A stretch of DNA of 64,000 nucleotides from Agreia pratensis (GCF_900177685.1 NZ_FXAY01000002.1:62001-126000); one strand, 5' to 3'. Shown: positions 16,078-25,826, counted from the stretch's first letter. A program made the numbers and translations. Notes: generated by a model not told the origin, from the sequence alone.

Positions 16078-16104
16078 CGAAACTGGACGCAGCGTCTCGT
16101 TTAC
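16078..16104. promoter_or_regulatory. Candidate TetR operator between SDR and TetR genes
   Basis: Imperfect inverted repeat: GAAACTGGACGC faces GCGTCTCGTTTAC with outer AAAC/GTTT and inner GACGC/GCGTC matches. It lies centrally between the divergent starts at 16062 and 16123. Confidence 0.5.
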
Positions 16105-16122
16105 TGGCGTATGCTGCTGAGC

Positions 16123-16671
16123 ATGGCCCGCGACCACACCCGTGCGAAAGTGCACGCTGCCGCCCTCTCGTTGGCTCTCGATGCGAACGGGACAGGGATG
16201 CTGACTATGGAGGGGATCGCAGGGCGGGCTGGTGTCAGCAAGCAAACCGTCTACCGGTCGTGGCCGTCTACCGGAGCGGTCCTGTTCGACGCGCTTCTGG
16301 CACGCACCGCCGACGACAGCGGCCGAGTGGTGGTGCCGAACTCTGGCGACCTGACGAGTGACCTTCTCGCGTTGGCTACCGGGATGATCGAGGAACTGAC
16401 AGACCCGACCGAGGAGGCTTTGCTGCGCGCCGTCACGGCCGACCTGCAATCGGATGCTGCTCTTGCCGCGCAGTACCGAGAGTTGCTACTTGGGCCTCAA
16501 CTCAGTGCTATTTCTGCCCGGCTTGATGAGGCTGGGGTGCCGGCGTCAGGCGATGTAGCTGAGCTGTTCGTCGGTCCGATCTTCTATCGCTGGCTACTTC
16601 GGAGCCAGACTTTCGATCCCGAATGGGCGAGCGCGCACGTGGCGCGAGTTATTCGGAGCATCGAGTCGTAG
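16123..16671 (+). CDS. TetR-family regulator of the divergent SDR
   Basis: A 182-residue TetR protein. The HTH is AGRAGVSKQTVYRSWPS (about 31-47), and the C-terminal part ends LFVGPIFYRWLLRSQ, the form of the TetR C-terminal domain with a YRxL helix. ATG 16123 (MARDHTRAKV) is preferred; an in-frame ATG at 16111 is also possible. It should repress the SDR gene and itself from the palindrome at 16078-16104. Confidence 0.87.
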   Translation: MARDHTRAKVHAAALSLALDANGTGMLTMEGIAGRAGVSKQTVYRSWPSTGAVLFDALLARTADDSGRVVVPNSGDLTSDLLALATGMIEELTDPTEEALLRAVTADLQSDAALAAQYRELLLGPQLSAISARLDEAGVPASGDVAELFVGPIFYRWLLRSQTFDPEWASAHVARVIRSIES

Positions 16672-16730
16672 CAGGTAGCCACCGAAAGGATCCGTCGAGT
16701 CGCGTCACCTCTCTGTCCAGTAGGGATCGT

Positions 16731-16787
16731 TTGCGCACCGTAGCGACGGCGCCGTACGATCGTGGCGTGCATTTGTTTTTCCTTTGA
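16731..16787 (+). promoter_or_regulatory. Promoter and possible six-residue leader peptide of the ABC-F gene
   Basis: TTGCGC (16731-16736) and TACGAT (16755-16760) are separated by 18 bp. Seven bases after the -10, a GTG at 16767 opens a tiny frame, MHLFFL then TGA (16785-16787), which would be leaderless. The 145 bp that follow include a CGACCC / GGGTCG hairpin and others before the GAAGGA site of the ABC-F gene. This resembles leader-controlled antibiotic-resistance ABC-F genes; inference only. Confidence 0.45.
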
Positions 16788-16932
16788 CGGCTGAGTAGGC
16801 CCACCGCGCTCGTTGAGTAGTCCGAGCTTGCGGAGGCCGCTTGTTCTCGACCCCCACATCGTGGGTCGTCGTCATCCGCGCACCCTCCCCGCCTGGCGCG
16901 GGCTCGTTGGTGCGTCGTCTCGAAGGATTCGA

Positions 16933-18588
16933 ATGCTCAGCCCGACCAACCATCTACCGGCGCGCCAGCGCGCCCAACTCATTGCCTCCGACGTCTCCGT
17001 GATGCGCGGCGCTCGCCGCGTCTTGAACCACGTCGACCTCGCTTTGACGCCCTCCTCCCGCGTGGCGATCGTCGGCGAGAATGGACGAGGAAAGTCCACG
17101 CTGCTTCACGTGCTCGACGGCACGCTCGTTCCTGATTCAGGCACGGTGCATCGCACCGGTACGCTCGGTGTCGCAGAACAGGAAATGTCTGCGGGCGACG
17201 ACCGCACGGTGGGCCAGGCCGTTGCGCACGCAATAGCCGAACCACTCGACGCTCTGGCATCTCTCGACGCGGCGGCGCGGGCGCTCTCGGTCGCCGCGCC
17301 TGGCGCCGACGAGCGTTACGCGGCCGCGTTGGAGCACGCCGAACTGCTCGACGCGTGGGATGCAGAGCGGCGGGTGCAGATCGCACTCGACGCGCTCGAC
17401 GCAGAAAGCAACCCGGCCCGACTGCTTGCTGACCTGTCTGTCGGGCAGCGGTATCGCGTGCGTCTGGCGTGCCTGCTTGGAGCTGGCGATGACTTTTTGC
17501 TGCTCGATGAGCCGACGAACCACCTCGACCGATCCGGACTCGAGTTCTTAAGCGAGCAGCTCCGATCCCGCGCCGGCGGAGTCGTCATCGTCACACACGA
17601 TCGCGCGCTGCTGTCAGACGTCGCAGCAACGATCGTCGACCTGGATCCGACACCTGATGAGCGGGTGCGGGTGTACCGCAGCGGATACGCCGGATATCGC
17701 GAGGGCCGGCAGGCCGAGCGGGAACGGTGGGAGCAAGAATACGACCGGCAACAAGCCGAGCAGGCCCGCCTGCAAGACAGCCTCAGCTCGGCGCAGAACC
17801 GCCTCGTTTCGGGGTGGCGACCCGAGAAGGGTTCCAACAAGCACGGCCGAGCGACCCGCGCGGGCGGGCTCGTGCAGAGCGTGCATCGCCGGCAGGAACA
17901 GCTCGAGGCGCACGCTGTGACCGTGCCGGAACCGCCCTTGCGTTTCCGGTTCCCTGATCTGCCAACCCGCACAGGCGCAGCGCTGCTGAGCGCGGAGTGC
18001 GTCGGTGTCGACGGCAGGCTGGCCGGGCCGGTGTCGTTCTCGCTCTCGCACCGCGGACGACTCGTCGTGACCGGCCCGAATGGGTCTGGCAAGTCCACCC
18101 TTCTCGGCGTGATCGCGGGCGAGCTGCACCCCGATACGGGTTCGGTGCGCATGCCGCAGAGTGTTCGTCTCGGTTTCCTGCGACAAGAGACTGAGTTGCC
18201 GTTGCAACGGCGGGTGAGCGAGGTGTACGCCGCCCACGTCGATGCGCTCGTCGCGGCCGGAACGCTGTCTGGCTCTGAAGCGGTCGGGCTTTCACAGCTC
18301 GGGCTCCTGCGCGCGCGGGAGTCGAGCAAACGTATCGGCGAACTGTCGATGGGGCAGCAGCGTCGGCTCGACCTGGCATTGGTGCTCGCGTCGAAGCCAC
18401 ACGTGCTGCTGCTGGATGAACCCACCAATCACCTGTCGATCGCGCTCGTCGACGAACTCACCGACGCCCTCGGCGCGACGAAAGCGGCCGTGGTGCTCTC
18501 CAGTCACGATCGGCAGCTCCTCCGCGACGTCGAAGGCTGGCCCGCACTGCGCCTCGGCGCGGCGGCAGAGGGCGAGGTTCTGGGCTGA
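16933..18588 (+). CDS. ABC-F family ATPase, probable ribosome-protection type
   Basis: A soluble protein of 551 residues with two ATPase domains and no membrane segments. Walker A motifs are GENGRGKST (48-56) and GPNGSGKST (from 381). Signatures are [12 protein letters not shown] and [15 protein letters not shown], and LDEPTNHL occurs twice (about 190 and 493). Between them is a charged linker ([20 protein letters not shown], about 255-330), the part that reaches the ribosome in ABC-F proteins. The composition is closer to antibiotic-resistance ABC-Fs (Msr/TlrC/VarM-like) than to EttA. The ATG at 16933 has GAAGGA 7 bases upstream. Antibiotic class unknown. Confidence 0.85.
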   Translation: MLSPTNHLPARQRAQLIASDVSVMRGARRVLNHVDLALTPSSRVAIVGENGRGKSTLLHVLDGTLVPDSGTVHRTGTLGVAEQEMSAGDDRTVGQAVAHAIAEPLDALASLDAAARALSVAAPGADERYAAALEHAELLDAWDAERRVQIALDALDAESNPARLLADLSVGQRYRVRLACLLGAGDDFLLLDEPTNHLDRSGLEFLSEQLRSRAGGVVIVTHDRALLSDVAATIVDLDPTPDERVRVYRSGYAGYREGRQAERERWEQEYDRQQAEQARLQDSLSSAQNRLVSGWRPEKGSNKHGRATRAGGLVQSVHRRQEQLEAHAVTVPEPPLRFRFPDLPTRTGAALLSAECVGVDGRLAGPVSFSLSHRGRLVVTGPNGSGKSTLLGVIAGELHPDTGSVRMPQSVRLGFLRQETELPLQRRVSEVYAAHVDALVAAGTLSGSEAVGLSQLGLLRARESSKRIGELSMGQQRRLDLALVLASKPHVLLLDEPTNHLSIALVDELTDALGATKAAVVLSSHDRQLLRDVEGWPALRLGAAAEGEVLG

Positions 18589-18612
18589 GCAAGCGCCACC
18601 TTGGGATGCTCG

Positions 18613-18707
18613 CGTTGGTCGAGTAGCGAGGAACGAGCGTATCGAGGCCATCCATCGTTGTGATCTCGATACGCCGGCTCCTTCGTCGCGCGGCTACTCG
18701 ATCAGCG
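18613..18707. repeat. Microbacteriaceae palindromic repeat, family C
   Basis: CGTTGGTCGAGTAGC at one end and GCTACTCGATCAGCG at the other, with GTATCGAGGC / GATCTCGATACG inside. Lies between the ABC-F gene and the HxlR gene. Confidence 0.85.
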
Positions 18708-18764
18708 CACTCGCTCTATATTTCAGAGTTGCTATTCAATAACTAGCGGTGTACTGTGTAGCGC

Positions 18765-19163
18765 ATGACCCCGAAGCCCGCCTCCTCCTCCCATGATCTG
18801 CACACGTGTGATGCCGCCGTGAGCCTGGCGTTCAGCATTCTGGGCAAGCGGTGGAACGGCATGCTGCTCTCCACTCTGGGCAACGGGCCTCTCTCGTTCG
18901 CAGCGCTCAAGCGCGGGGTTCCCGGCATCAGCGACGCCATGCTCTCCGATCGCCTCACCGGGCTGGCCGAGGTCAAGCTGCTCACCCGCAGCGTCGACGC
19001 CGGCCCGCCCGTGGCCGTCACCTACGCCCTCACGCCGCAGGGCGAGCAGCTCCTTCCGTTACTCGAGCAGCTCGGCCAGTGGGCAGCCAACAACCTCGAG
19101 CGCCCCGAGGCCGAGCGCCCCGGCGCGGCTCACCAAGACACAGCTCCCGCAGAAAAGAACTAG
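18765..19163 (+). CDS. HxlR-family transcriptional regulator
   Basis: A 132-residue winged-helix regulator of the HxlR/DUF24 kind: ILGKRWNGMLLSTLGNGPLSF, then ISDAMLSDRLTGLAEVKLL and VTYALTPQGEQL. A Cys at residue 15 (HTCD) is in the place where redox-sensing HxlR proteins have theirs. It starts 4 bp from the oxidoreductase fusion gene and certainly shares its transcript, so it probably controls that flavoenzyme. Confidence 0.9.
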   Translation: MTPKPASSSHDLHTCDAAVSLAFSILGKRWNGMLLSTLGNGPLSFAALKRGVPGISDAMLSDRLTGLAEVKLLTRSVDAGPPVAVTYALTPQGEQLLPLLEQLGQWAANNLERPEAERPGAAHQDTAPAEKN

Positions 19164-19167
19164 CCCC

Positions 19168-21399
19168 ATGGATTACGGACACACCCTCCGTTTCGGCACC
19201 TTCATCACCCCCACCGCCGCGCAGCCCCAGGCCGCGGTTCAGCTCGCGCAGCTGAGTGAGTCGCTCGGCTACGACCTCGTCACCTTTCAAGACCACCCCT
19301 ATCAGGCGTCGTTTCTCGACACCTGGACTCTGATGTCGTACGTCGCGGCGGCGACCACGAGCATCCAGATCTCGCCCAACGTGCTGAACCTGCCCCTGCG
19401 GCCGGCGCCGGTCACGGCCCGCGCGGCCGCGTCGCTCGATCTGCTGAGCGGCGGGCGCTTCAGCCTCGGCCTCGGCGCCGGCGGGTTCTGGGATGCGATC
19501 GAGGCGATGGGCGGGCGGCGCCTGACCCCGGGTCAGGCCGTGGATGCCCTCAGCGAAGCCATCGACATCATGCGCGGCACGTGGGCGGCGGGCGAGCGCT
19601 CCGTGCTCAAGGGCGGCGAGTACTACCCGGTCAACGGTGCCAAGCGCGGGCCCGCCCCGGCGCACGACATTCCCATCTGGGTGGGCGCCTACAAGCCGCG
19701 CATGCTGCGGCTCACAGGCGAGAAGGGCGATGGATGGCTGCCGAGCCTGCCCTATCTCAAGCCGGGCGACCTTCACTCAGGAAACGCCCGCATCGACGAC
19801 GCGGCGGCCGAGGCGGGGCGCAATCCCGCGGAGATCCGGCGCCTGCTCAACATCACCGGAACCGAGAGCCTCGACCAGCTCGCGGGCATGGCGCTCGACG
19901 ATGGCATCGGTACCTTCATCGTGATGGGCGACGACCCCGCGGTGCTGCAGCGCTTCGCCGAGCAGACCATGCCGCAGCTGCGCGAAACCGTCGCCGAGGC
20001 GAGGGCGACGAGCGGAACCGTGGCGAGCGACAACATCCGGCCCGCCCGCGCGATCGCGCTGAGGCGCGAGGGCATCGCCTACGACGAGCTGCCCGAGTCG
20101 CTGCGCGAGAGTGCGATCGAGCCCGGAGACTCGGCGTACGCGGGAGCGCGCTCCACGTATATGCGCGGCGGTGCACCCGGCCTCGTGCTGCGACCGAGCA
20201 CGGTCGACGAGGTGCGCGATGCGCTGCTGTTTGCGCGACGGCACCCGTCGCTGCCGCTCGGCATCCGCAGCGGAGGACACGGCATCAGCGGGCGCAGCAC
20301 CAATGACGGCGGCATCGTGATCGACCTCAAGAAACTGAACGAGATCGAGGTTATCGACGCAGAGACCCGGCTCGTGCGCATCGGCCCCGGCGCGCGCTGG
20401 ATGGATGTGGCCGCCGCGCTGCAGCCCTTCGGCCTGGCGCTCTCGAGCGGAGACTACGGCGGAGTCGGCGTGGGCGGACTCGCAACGGCCGGCGGCGTGG
20501 GCTTTCTCGGACGCGAGCACGGCCTGACCATCGACCACATGGTGGCGGCCGACGTGCTGCTCGCCGACGGAACGCTGGCACACACCTCGGCTACGGAGAA
20601 TCCTGAGCTGTTCTGGGCCGTGCGCGGCGCCGGAGCGAACGTGGGCATCGTGGTGTCGTTCGACTTCGTGGCCGACGCGGTGGGTGACGTGGGATGGGCT
20701 CAGCTCGCGTTCCAGGTCGACGATGCGGCGCAGTTTCTCGAGGAGTTCGGGCGCCTTCAAGAGGAGTCACCGCGGGACACGACGCTGTTCTTGATCCTGA
20801 GCGGCGGTCGCCCCGCCGAGCCCGCGACCGCGCAGATGTACGGAGTGGTGAACTCCTCAGACCCCGACACGATCATCGCGCGCTTGCAGCCGTTCGCTGA
20901 GCTTGCCCCGTTGGTCGGCCAGCAGGTGCAGCTGCTTCCCTATGCCGCGGTCATGGCGAACGCTTCGGATGTCGCGCACAACGCGCAGGGCGAGCCGTCG
21001 TTCCGCTCGGGCCTGGTCGAGCACCTGGATGCGCCGACCGCCCGCGCCGCGGCCGCCCTGGCGACGTCGGGTTCGGCGCCGTGGTTCCAGATCCGCCCGG
21101 TGGGCGGCGCGATCAACGACGTGGCCCCGGATGCGACGGCCTACGCCCACAGATCCGCCAACTTCTCGATCACCTCGGTGGGCAGGAGTGCGCGGTTCGA
21201 GCAGCTGTGGGATTCCCTCGCAGAGCATTTCGACGGGCTGTATCTGAGCTTCGAGAGCAGAACGGGCGAGCAGATCGTGGCGCAGGCGTTCCCGCCGGCA
21301 ACGCTGGCGCGGCTTCGGGCTATCAAGGCTGAGGTCGACCCCGACTTCGTGTTCCGCGACAACTTCGGAGTGGCGGCAGAGCCGGCCCCTTTGGGCTGA
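19168..21399 (+). CDS. Fusion: luciferase-like (LLM) flavin oxidoreductase + FAD-linked oxidase
   Basis: A 743-residue two-enzyme protein in one uninterrupted frame. Residues 1-290 are a luciferase-like monooxygenase/F420-or-FMN TIM barrel (LRFGTFITPTAAQP, LNLPLRPAPVTARAAASLD, FSLGLGAGGF, PIWVGAYKPRMLRL). Residues about 325-743 are a PCMH-type FAD oxidase: RSGGHGISGRSTNDGG with His371 in the position of the 8-alpha-histidyl FAD link, then SSGDYGGVGVGG where bicovalent enzymes have Cys, and a BBE-like end PDFVFRDNF. So FAD is probably attached through His only. Four bases after an HxlR regulator. The substrate is unknown; the two flavin sites could work in sequence. Confidence 0.85.
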   Translation: MDYGHTLRFGTFITPTAAQPQAAVQLAQLSESLGYDLVTFQDHPYQASFLDTWTLMSYVAAATTSIQISPNVLNLPLRPAPVTARAAASLDLLSGGRFSLGLGAGGFWDAIEAMGGRRLTPGQAVDALSEAIDIMRGTWAAGERSVLKGGEYYPVNGAKRGPAPAHDIPIWVGAYKPRMLRLTGEKGDGWLPSLPYLKPGDLHSGNARIDDAAAEAGRNPAEIRRLLNITGTESLDQLAGMALDDGIGTFIVMGDDPAVLQRFAEQTMPQLRETVAEARATSGTVASDNIRPARAIALRREGIAYDELPESLRESAIEPGDSAYAGARSTYMRGGAPGLVLRPSTVDEVRDALLFARRHPSLPLGIRSGGHGISGRSTNDGGIVIDLKKLNEIEVIDAETRLVRIGPGARWMDVAAALQPFGLALSSGDYGGVGVGGLATAGGVGFLGREHGLTIDHMVAADVLLADGTLAHTSATENPELFWAVRGAGANVGIVVSFDFVADAVGDVGWAQLAFQVDDAAQFLEEFGRLQEESPRDTTLFLILSGGRPAEPATAQMYGVVNSSDPDTIIARLQPFAELAPLVGQQVQLLPYAAVMANASDVAHNAQGEPSFRSGLVEHLDAPTARAAAALATSGSAPWFQIRPVGGAINDVAPDATAYAHRSANFSITSVGRSARFEQLWDSLAEHFDGLYLSFESRTGEQIVAQAFPPATLARLRAIKAEVDPDFVFRDNFGVAAEPAPLG

Positions 21400-21416
21400 G
21401 CTGGCTGTGCCCTCTG

Positions 21417-21600
21417 CGCCGATCGAGTAGCGGTCGCGACGAAGGAGCAGCGCTTCGCTGATCGAGTAGTCGCGCGAGGAACGAGCCGGCGTATCGAGAT
21501 CGAATCCGGTGGTCTCGATACGCTTCGGCCGCAGGCGGCCTCGGGCTACTCGACCAACGCAGAACTGCGACGAAGGAGCAGCGCGTATCGAGATCGCATC
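21417..21600. repeat. Microbacteriaceae palindromic repeat cluster, family C
   Basis: A full copy at 21456-21559 (CGCTGATCGAGTAG to CTACTCGACCAACG) is flanked by a left-arm fragment at 21417-21450 and a right-side fragment CGACGAAGGAGCAGCGCG..CGAGATC at 21568-21596. The nested fragments show repeated duplication at one place. Confidence 0.8.
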
Positions 21601-21679
21601 CGCGATACAAGGGGGCTGACGCCGACTCCGCGTGCATGAAAAACTACCCCCGACAACGACGCCACAAGGGGGACGCATC

Positions 21680-21844
21680 ATGACAACAGTTCTTTGGTAC
21701 ATCGGAGCGGTGGGCTTTCTCGTCGCCGCGATCGCAACCGCACTCTCCAACCAGTGGGCGCTGGCCGCCGCATTCCTCGCGATCTCGGCAGCGCTCTTCG
21801 TACTCGCCGTGCGAGCCCAGCGAAAGGGCTCGGCCCGAACCTGA
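21680..21844 (+). CDS. Small two-segment membrane protein
   Basis: A 54-residue protein: MTTVLWYIGAVGFLVAAIA, a TALSNQW turn, AAAFLAISAALFVLAVRA, and a short basic tail. Two membrane helices, function unknown. A GGGGGACGC stretch precedes the ATG. A truncated and frameshifted relative is at 49085-49220, so the family is multicopy in this genome. Confidence 0.65.
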   Translation: MTTVLWYIGAVGFLVAAIATALSNQWALAAAFLAISAALFVLAVRAQRKGSART

Positions 21845-21917
21845 CGCGGCTAGAGCATCAGCGTTCGCCGGTCCCTTAGTTCGAGACCCGTCTGCGACCC
21901 TCGAATACTGTTGAGCC

Positions 21918-22457
21918 ATGGACGATGCCACCAAGCACTTCGCCCGGTCGAGTCTCGAAGCGGGCGAGCAGCCAGAAGCCGTGGTGCAGTCGCTGGTGGG
22001 TGCAGGCTGGCCACCGGATGCCGCATGGCAGCTGGTGCGCTCCGTTCAGCCGCCGCCGCGGTCCGATCCGAGACTGTGGATGGTGATCGTCAGCTTCGCA
22101 CTCGGCGTAGTGTTCGTGCTCGTCGACGTGATCATGTTCTTCTCGATCTTCGCCGCGCCGGGTGGTCCGCGCGGAGTGCTCGCGCAGTTCACCGACGGAA
22201 CGCTGCCGGTCGGGCTGTGGGTGGCGACCCTTTTGCCACTGTGGCTTGTCTCGATGGTCTTGGTCATCATCCACTCGGCGCTGGGGCGCCGCCAGCCGAA
22301 GGTGCCTCGTCGCGGCCGGGGGCTCACGGCGATCAGCTGGATTCTGGTGATCGGCAACCCGATTCTCGCGGTGATCACGGTCATCGTTGCCGTGGTCGTC
22401 TACGGCGCCCTCGGAATTATGTGCGGCGAGGCGGTCGGCCAGGACTGCGGCATGTGA
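21918..22457 (+). CDS. Membrane protein of unknown function
   Basis: A 179-residue protein. The N-terminal 45 residues (DDATKHFARSSLEAGEQPEAVVQSLVGAGWP) form a soluble helical, UBA-like motif in which G-W-P resembles domains that precede membrane parts. Three hydrophobic segments follow (about 54-78, 95-118, 138-165). No catalytic residues seen. It stands alone between the small membrane gene and the convergent DUF5107-TPR gene. Confidence 0.7.
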   Translation: MDDATKHFARSSLEAGEQPEAVVQSLVGAGWPPDAAWQLVRSVQPPPRSDPRLWMVIVSFALGVVFVLVDVIMFFSIFAAPGGPRGVLAQFTDGTLPVGLWVATLLPLWLVSMVLVIIHSALGRRQPKVPRRGRGLTAISWILVIGNPILAVITVIVAVVVYGALGIMCGEAVGQDCGM

Positions 22458-22496
22458 GCGACATCGGGCGACGCGCCCGTGCCCTTGATTCTCAGA

Positions 22497-25400
22497 TCAG
22501 TCGCGCGCCCCGGCCGTAAGAGCGCGGCCCCGACGGGCGCACTCCCGCAACTGCCGGGCCGTCTCGTTTCGGGCGCCCTCGGTGTCGGTGTCGAACAGCA
22601 GCAGCTCAGGAAGTGATGTCGCGAAGTAGTCGACGGCATCCCTCTGCTGCTCGACGACATCGGCACGATCGTCGAGCGACGTCCACACCGCCGCCGCCTC
22701 TGACAGCTCGCCCAGGCGCAGATGAGCGACCCCGACCCAATAGTCGGCTTGCTCGGCCGGGCGCGCGGTCACTGCCAGGGGGCCGGCTCCGGCGCGAGCC
22801 CGCTGCCACGCGGCCCGGGCGTCGTCGACGCGTGCGGCCCGATTGAAGGCGTCGCCGAGCAGAACGAATCGCTCGGCCATCGAACCGGCCGGATGACGGC
22901 CCTCGCCCAGATTCGCGGGCACCGCGATGCCGCCCTCGAGCAGCTCGATGGCAGCGGCGGGATTGCTCTCTATCGACGTTCGCGCCACCTCGAATGAGGC
23001 GGCGTCGTATACGCGGATCACCTGGCCCTCCCCGCCCTCGAACGGCTGGAAGCGCCTGGTGCTCAGGATGTCGAGAGCCTCGGGGGCGCGACCGGCGGCC
23101 ACGAGGAGTTCGAGGTAGTGCACGGCGAGGTCATCGCGCTCGAGAACGACGGGGCCGTGCTGTTCGAGCGCCGCAAGGCGTTCGCGATCGTCGATGCCGC
23201 GCACGCGGGCAAGCACGTCGCGTTCGAACACGAGGCGCGCGTCGTCGGCACTCAGCTGCAGGGCGTGGGCAAGGTAGTGGTCGGCGGTATCGGCGTCGCC
23301 GCCCGTGTTGACGGTTGCGATGGCGGCATTGCGCCACGCCACCGGGTCGGCGCTGCCGAGCTCCATCGCCGACGTCAGCGCGGCGAGGGCGTCGGAGGTG
23401 CGACCCGCGTCGAGCAGCCACGCCCCCAGCAGGGCCGGCGCGACGGGGTCGCTCGCATCGGCCGCGATGGCCGCGACGAGCGCGTCGTATTCGTCGAGAC
23501 CGAAAGGGAATGCGTATCTGGAGTCCGCCTCGCGCGCGGCCATCCGTTCCTCAGCGGCTCGGATCGGCTCGTCGAGCCGCTGCCACCACAGCGCGCGCAG
23601 ATAGTGAGCAATGGGCACGGGATTGCCGAATGCCTTGATCTGCGCCGAGGCGGGGGTGCGAGGGGCGACAACCGGGGTCGAGAGCAGGAGCGCGTCGCGC
23701 AGCTGCCCCCGCCGGGCGAGGTCGACGGCAGCGGTCAGCGCGGTTTTCGGGTCTGCGAACTCCGCCGCTCCACCGCTATCGAGCGCAGCGAGCGACAGGG
23801 CCACGCTGTCGAGCGGATCGGCCTCCACGCGCGCGGTGAGCGCGGCGGCTGCGGCATCGTGTCTGCCGAGAGCGCGAAGGGCGAGGATGTTCAGAAGTGC
23901 GGCGTCGGGATTCGCCGCGTCGTGTTGCGCCGCGGCGGCAGCGTGACGCAGCGCGTCGTCGGCTCTCAACTGGCGCAGCGAGATTCGTGCCAGGGCCAGC
24001 TCGGCGGGCAACGCCCAGGCCGCGTCCCACGCGGCCTTGCCGAAGTGACCGGTGGCTTCGTCGAGGTCGCCGATCCGTTCGAGAACGAGGCCGAGTCGAT
24101 AACTCGCCTCGCCACTCGCCGGGTTGAGATTGCGGTGGGTGAGCCGGTGCAGCGCGCGCTCGAAGTGCTCGCGCGCTGCCGCGTAATCGCCGCGGCGGTA
24201 GTGCAGCGCGCCGACCGCGGTCGAGGCGCGGGAGTCGAACGGATCACGACGCAGCACCTCTTCGAAGTACGGCAGCGGCGATCGTGTCGGATGACGATAC
24301 TGCTGAAGGTGAACCCCGGTCAGGTAGAGCTCGTCGATGCTGTCGATCTGTTCCGGGCCTGCGGGCTCCGTGGCCACCCACGGCTCCTGCTCCCGAGACT
24401 CGTTCTGCGTCGCGGTGTACGCGATCAGCTCCACGCCGTCGTAAAGCACCCGCACGGTCAGCGCGCCAGCGCCGGGCACCTCGGCGAAGGTCTCGATGAA
24501 CGGTCGGCCCGGTTCGAGAGACACCGTCCATTCGGCGATGGATGTCGTCGGCTCGTCGCCGTCGTTGCGCTCCAGCACGACCAGGGCATCGTCGATGCGA
24601 CTCGCGCTCGCGACCCCGACGCGAACGCGGGCGTCGGAGACGTCCAAGCGAACCGCGAGTCGGTTGCTGGCCTGATGCGCCGGGCCGATGTCTTGAATGG
24701 GATACCAGAACTGACTGAACGAGCGAGTCTCGCCCGGCGCGAGGTAGCTGAAGTCGGGCTGGTTGTCGGTGAAGACGCCAGCCATCAATTCGACGTAAGG
24801 GCCGTCGGCGTCGGTGAGCTGGGCATCCCAGGCGTGGCCGACAGGGCCATCGCCCCACGTCCACTGCTTCTTGCCGGGTGAGATGGAGTGGTCGGCCCAG
24901 TGCACGAAGCCCGCACCCTCGCGATGGTCGTAGCCGCCGAAGAAGCTGTCGCGGGTGTCGGTGACCATGTACGACGTGGGCACCGGGATGTTGCCGTAGA
25001 AGTCGAGCCGATCGGCATCCGGATGCTCGTCGTCGGCCAGCGCCGGATAGTCGACGCCGTAGTACGGCCGGTCTGCTCGTGGGAAGGCCGTGATCGCGCG
25101 TCGCGCGTGATCGGCCACATAGCCGACGTCGGTGGGGAAGAACGACTGGTAATCGTCGTGCGAGCGCGCCGCCACGTTGGCCCACCAGAGGAAGGTCTGC
25201 GGTTCATCCGTTCGGTTGTGCAGTCGCGCGGCCACCTCGATGACAGAACTGTCACCACGCAGACGCACCCCGTGGTCTCCACGCATGCGCTGCAGTGGAT
25301 CGAGGTCGGAATGCCAGACGGTGACGGTGTTCTCGTCGGTGCGTTCGATGCTGGTCTCGACGGGCAAAAAGGTGGCGGGTCTGTGGTGTTGCGGCCAGTT

Positions 25401-25826
25401 GAATTCGACACCGCCCGAGATCCAAGGGCCCGCGAGCCCCACCAGCGCAGGCTTGATCACGTTGTTGCGGTAGAAGAAGTCGTAGTCGCGTGTCTTGTCG
25501 TAGCCGATATGGATGCGACCGCCGAGTTCGGGCAGCAGAACCAGGCGCACGTAACGATTCTCGAGATGGATGGCCTGCCACAGCCGGGGCGCCTTCTCCT
25601 GGGCTATGCGATCGACGAAGGGAATCGGATACACCTTGCCGCTCGAGCCCTGGTAGACGCGACGATCGAGAAAGAGCGGATACCGATCCGGCTCTCCCGG
25701 CTCGTAGCTGTCGATCTCGATGGCCTCGCTCCAACAGGCCACGCCGCCCGCGTCGAGGACGGCCTTCTGGTCGGCGGGTGCATCGGGAAGATCGATGCGA
25801 CTATAGGCGTCGTCGGCATGGCTCAC
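22497..25826 (-). CDS. DUF5107 and TPR-repeat protein
   Basis: A 1109-residue cytoplasmic protein. Residues about 35-430 form the DUF5107 beta-sandwich domain (LENRYVRLVLLPELGGRI, FYRNNVIKPALVG, GGVEFNWPQHHRP, FWYPIQDIGPAHQASN), related in fold to galactose-mutarotase-like domains. The rest is a superhelix of TPR-type repeats with pairs such as GALHYRRGDYAAAREHFERAL. The GTG at 25826 is chosen because sequence before it is non-coding in style. It is divergent from the AraC regulator (start 25923). DUF5107-TPR proteins usually lie in sugar-use loci, and this one borders an ABC importer and glycosidases. Biochemical role unknown. Confidence 0.85.
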   Translation of the reverse strand: MSHADDAYSRIDLPDAPADQKAVLDAGGVACWSEAIEIDSYEPGEPDRYPLFLDRRVYQGSSGKVYPIPFVDRIAQEKAPRLWQAIHLENRYVRLVLLPELGGRIHIGYDKTRDYDFFYRNNVIKPALVGLAGPWISGGVEFNWPQHHRPATFLPVETSIERTDENTVTVWHSDLDPLQRMRGDHGVRLRGDSSVIEVAARLHNRTDEPQTFLWWANVAARSHDDYQSFFPTDVGYVADHARRAITAFPRADRPYYGVDYPALADDEHPDADRLDFYGNIPVPTSYMVTDTRDSFFGGYDHREGAGFVHWADHSISPGKKQWTWGDGPVGHAWDAQLTDADGPYVELMAGVFTDNQPDFSYLAPGETRSFSQFWYPIQDIGPAHQASNRLAVRLDVSDARVRVGVASASRIDDALVVLERNDGDEPTTSIAEWTVSLEPGRPFIETFAEVPGAGALTVRVLYDGVELIAYTATQNESREQEPWVATEPAGPEQIDSIDELYLTGVHLQQYRHPTRSPLPYFEEVLRRDPFDSRASTAVGALHYRRGDYAAAREHFERALHRLTHRNLNPASGEASYRLGLVLERIGDLDEATGHFGKAAWDAAWALPAELALARISLRQLRADDALRHAAAAAQHDAANPDAALLNILALRALGRHDAAAAALTARVEADPLDSVALSLAALDSGGAAEFADPKTALTAAVDLARRGQLRDALLLSTPVVAPRTPASAQIKAFGNPVPIAHYLRALWWQRLDEPIRAAEERMAAREADSRYAFPFGLDEYDALVAAIAADASDPVAPALLGAWLLDAGRTSDALAALTSAMELGSADPVAWRNAAIATVNTGGDADTADHYLAHALQLSADDARLVFERDVLARVRGIDDRERLAALEQHGPVVLERDDLAVHYLELLVAAGRAPEALDILSTRRFQPFEGGEGQVIRVYDAASFEVARTSIESNPAAAIELLEGGIAVPANLGEGRHPAGSMAERFVLLGDAFNRAARVDDARAAWQRARAGAGPLAVTARPAEQADYWVGVAHLRLGELSEAAAVWTSLDDRADVVEQQRDAVDYFATSLPELLLFDTDTEGARNETARQLRECARRGRALTAGARD

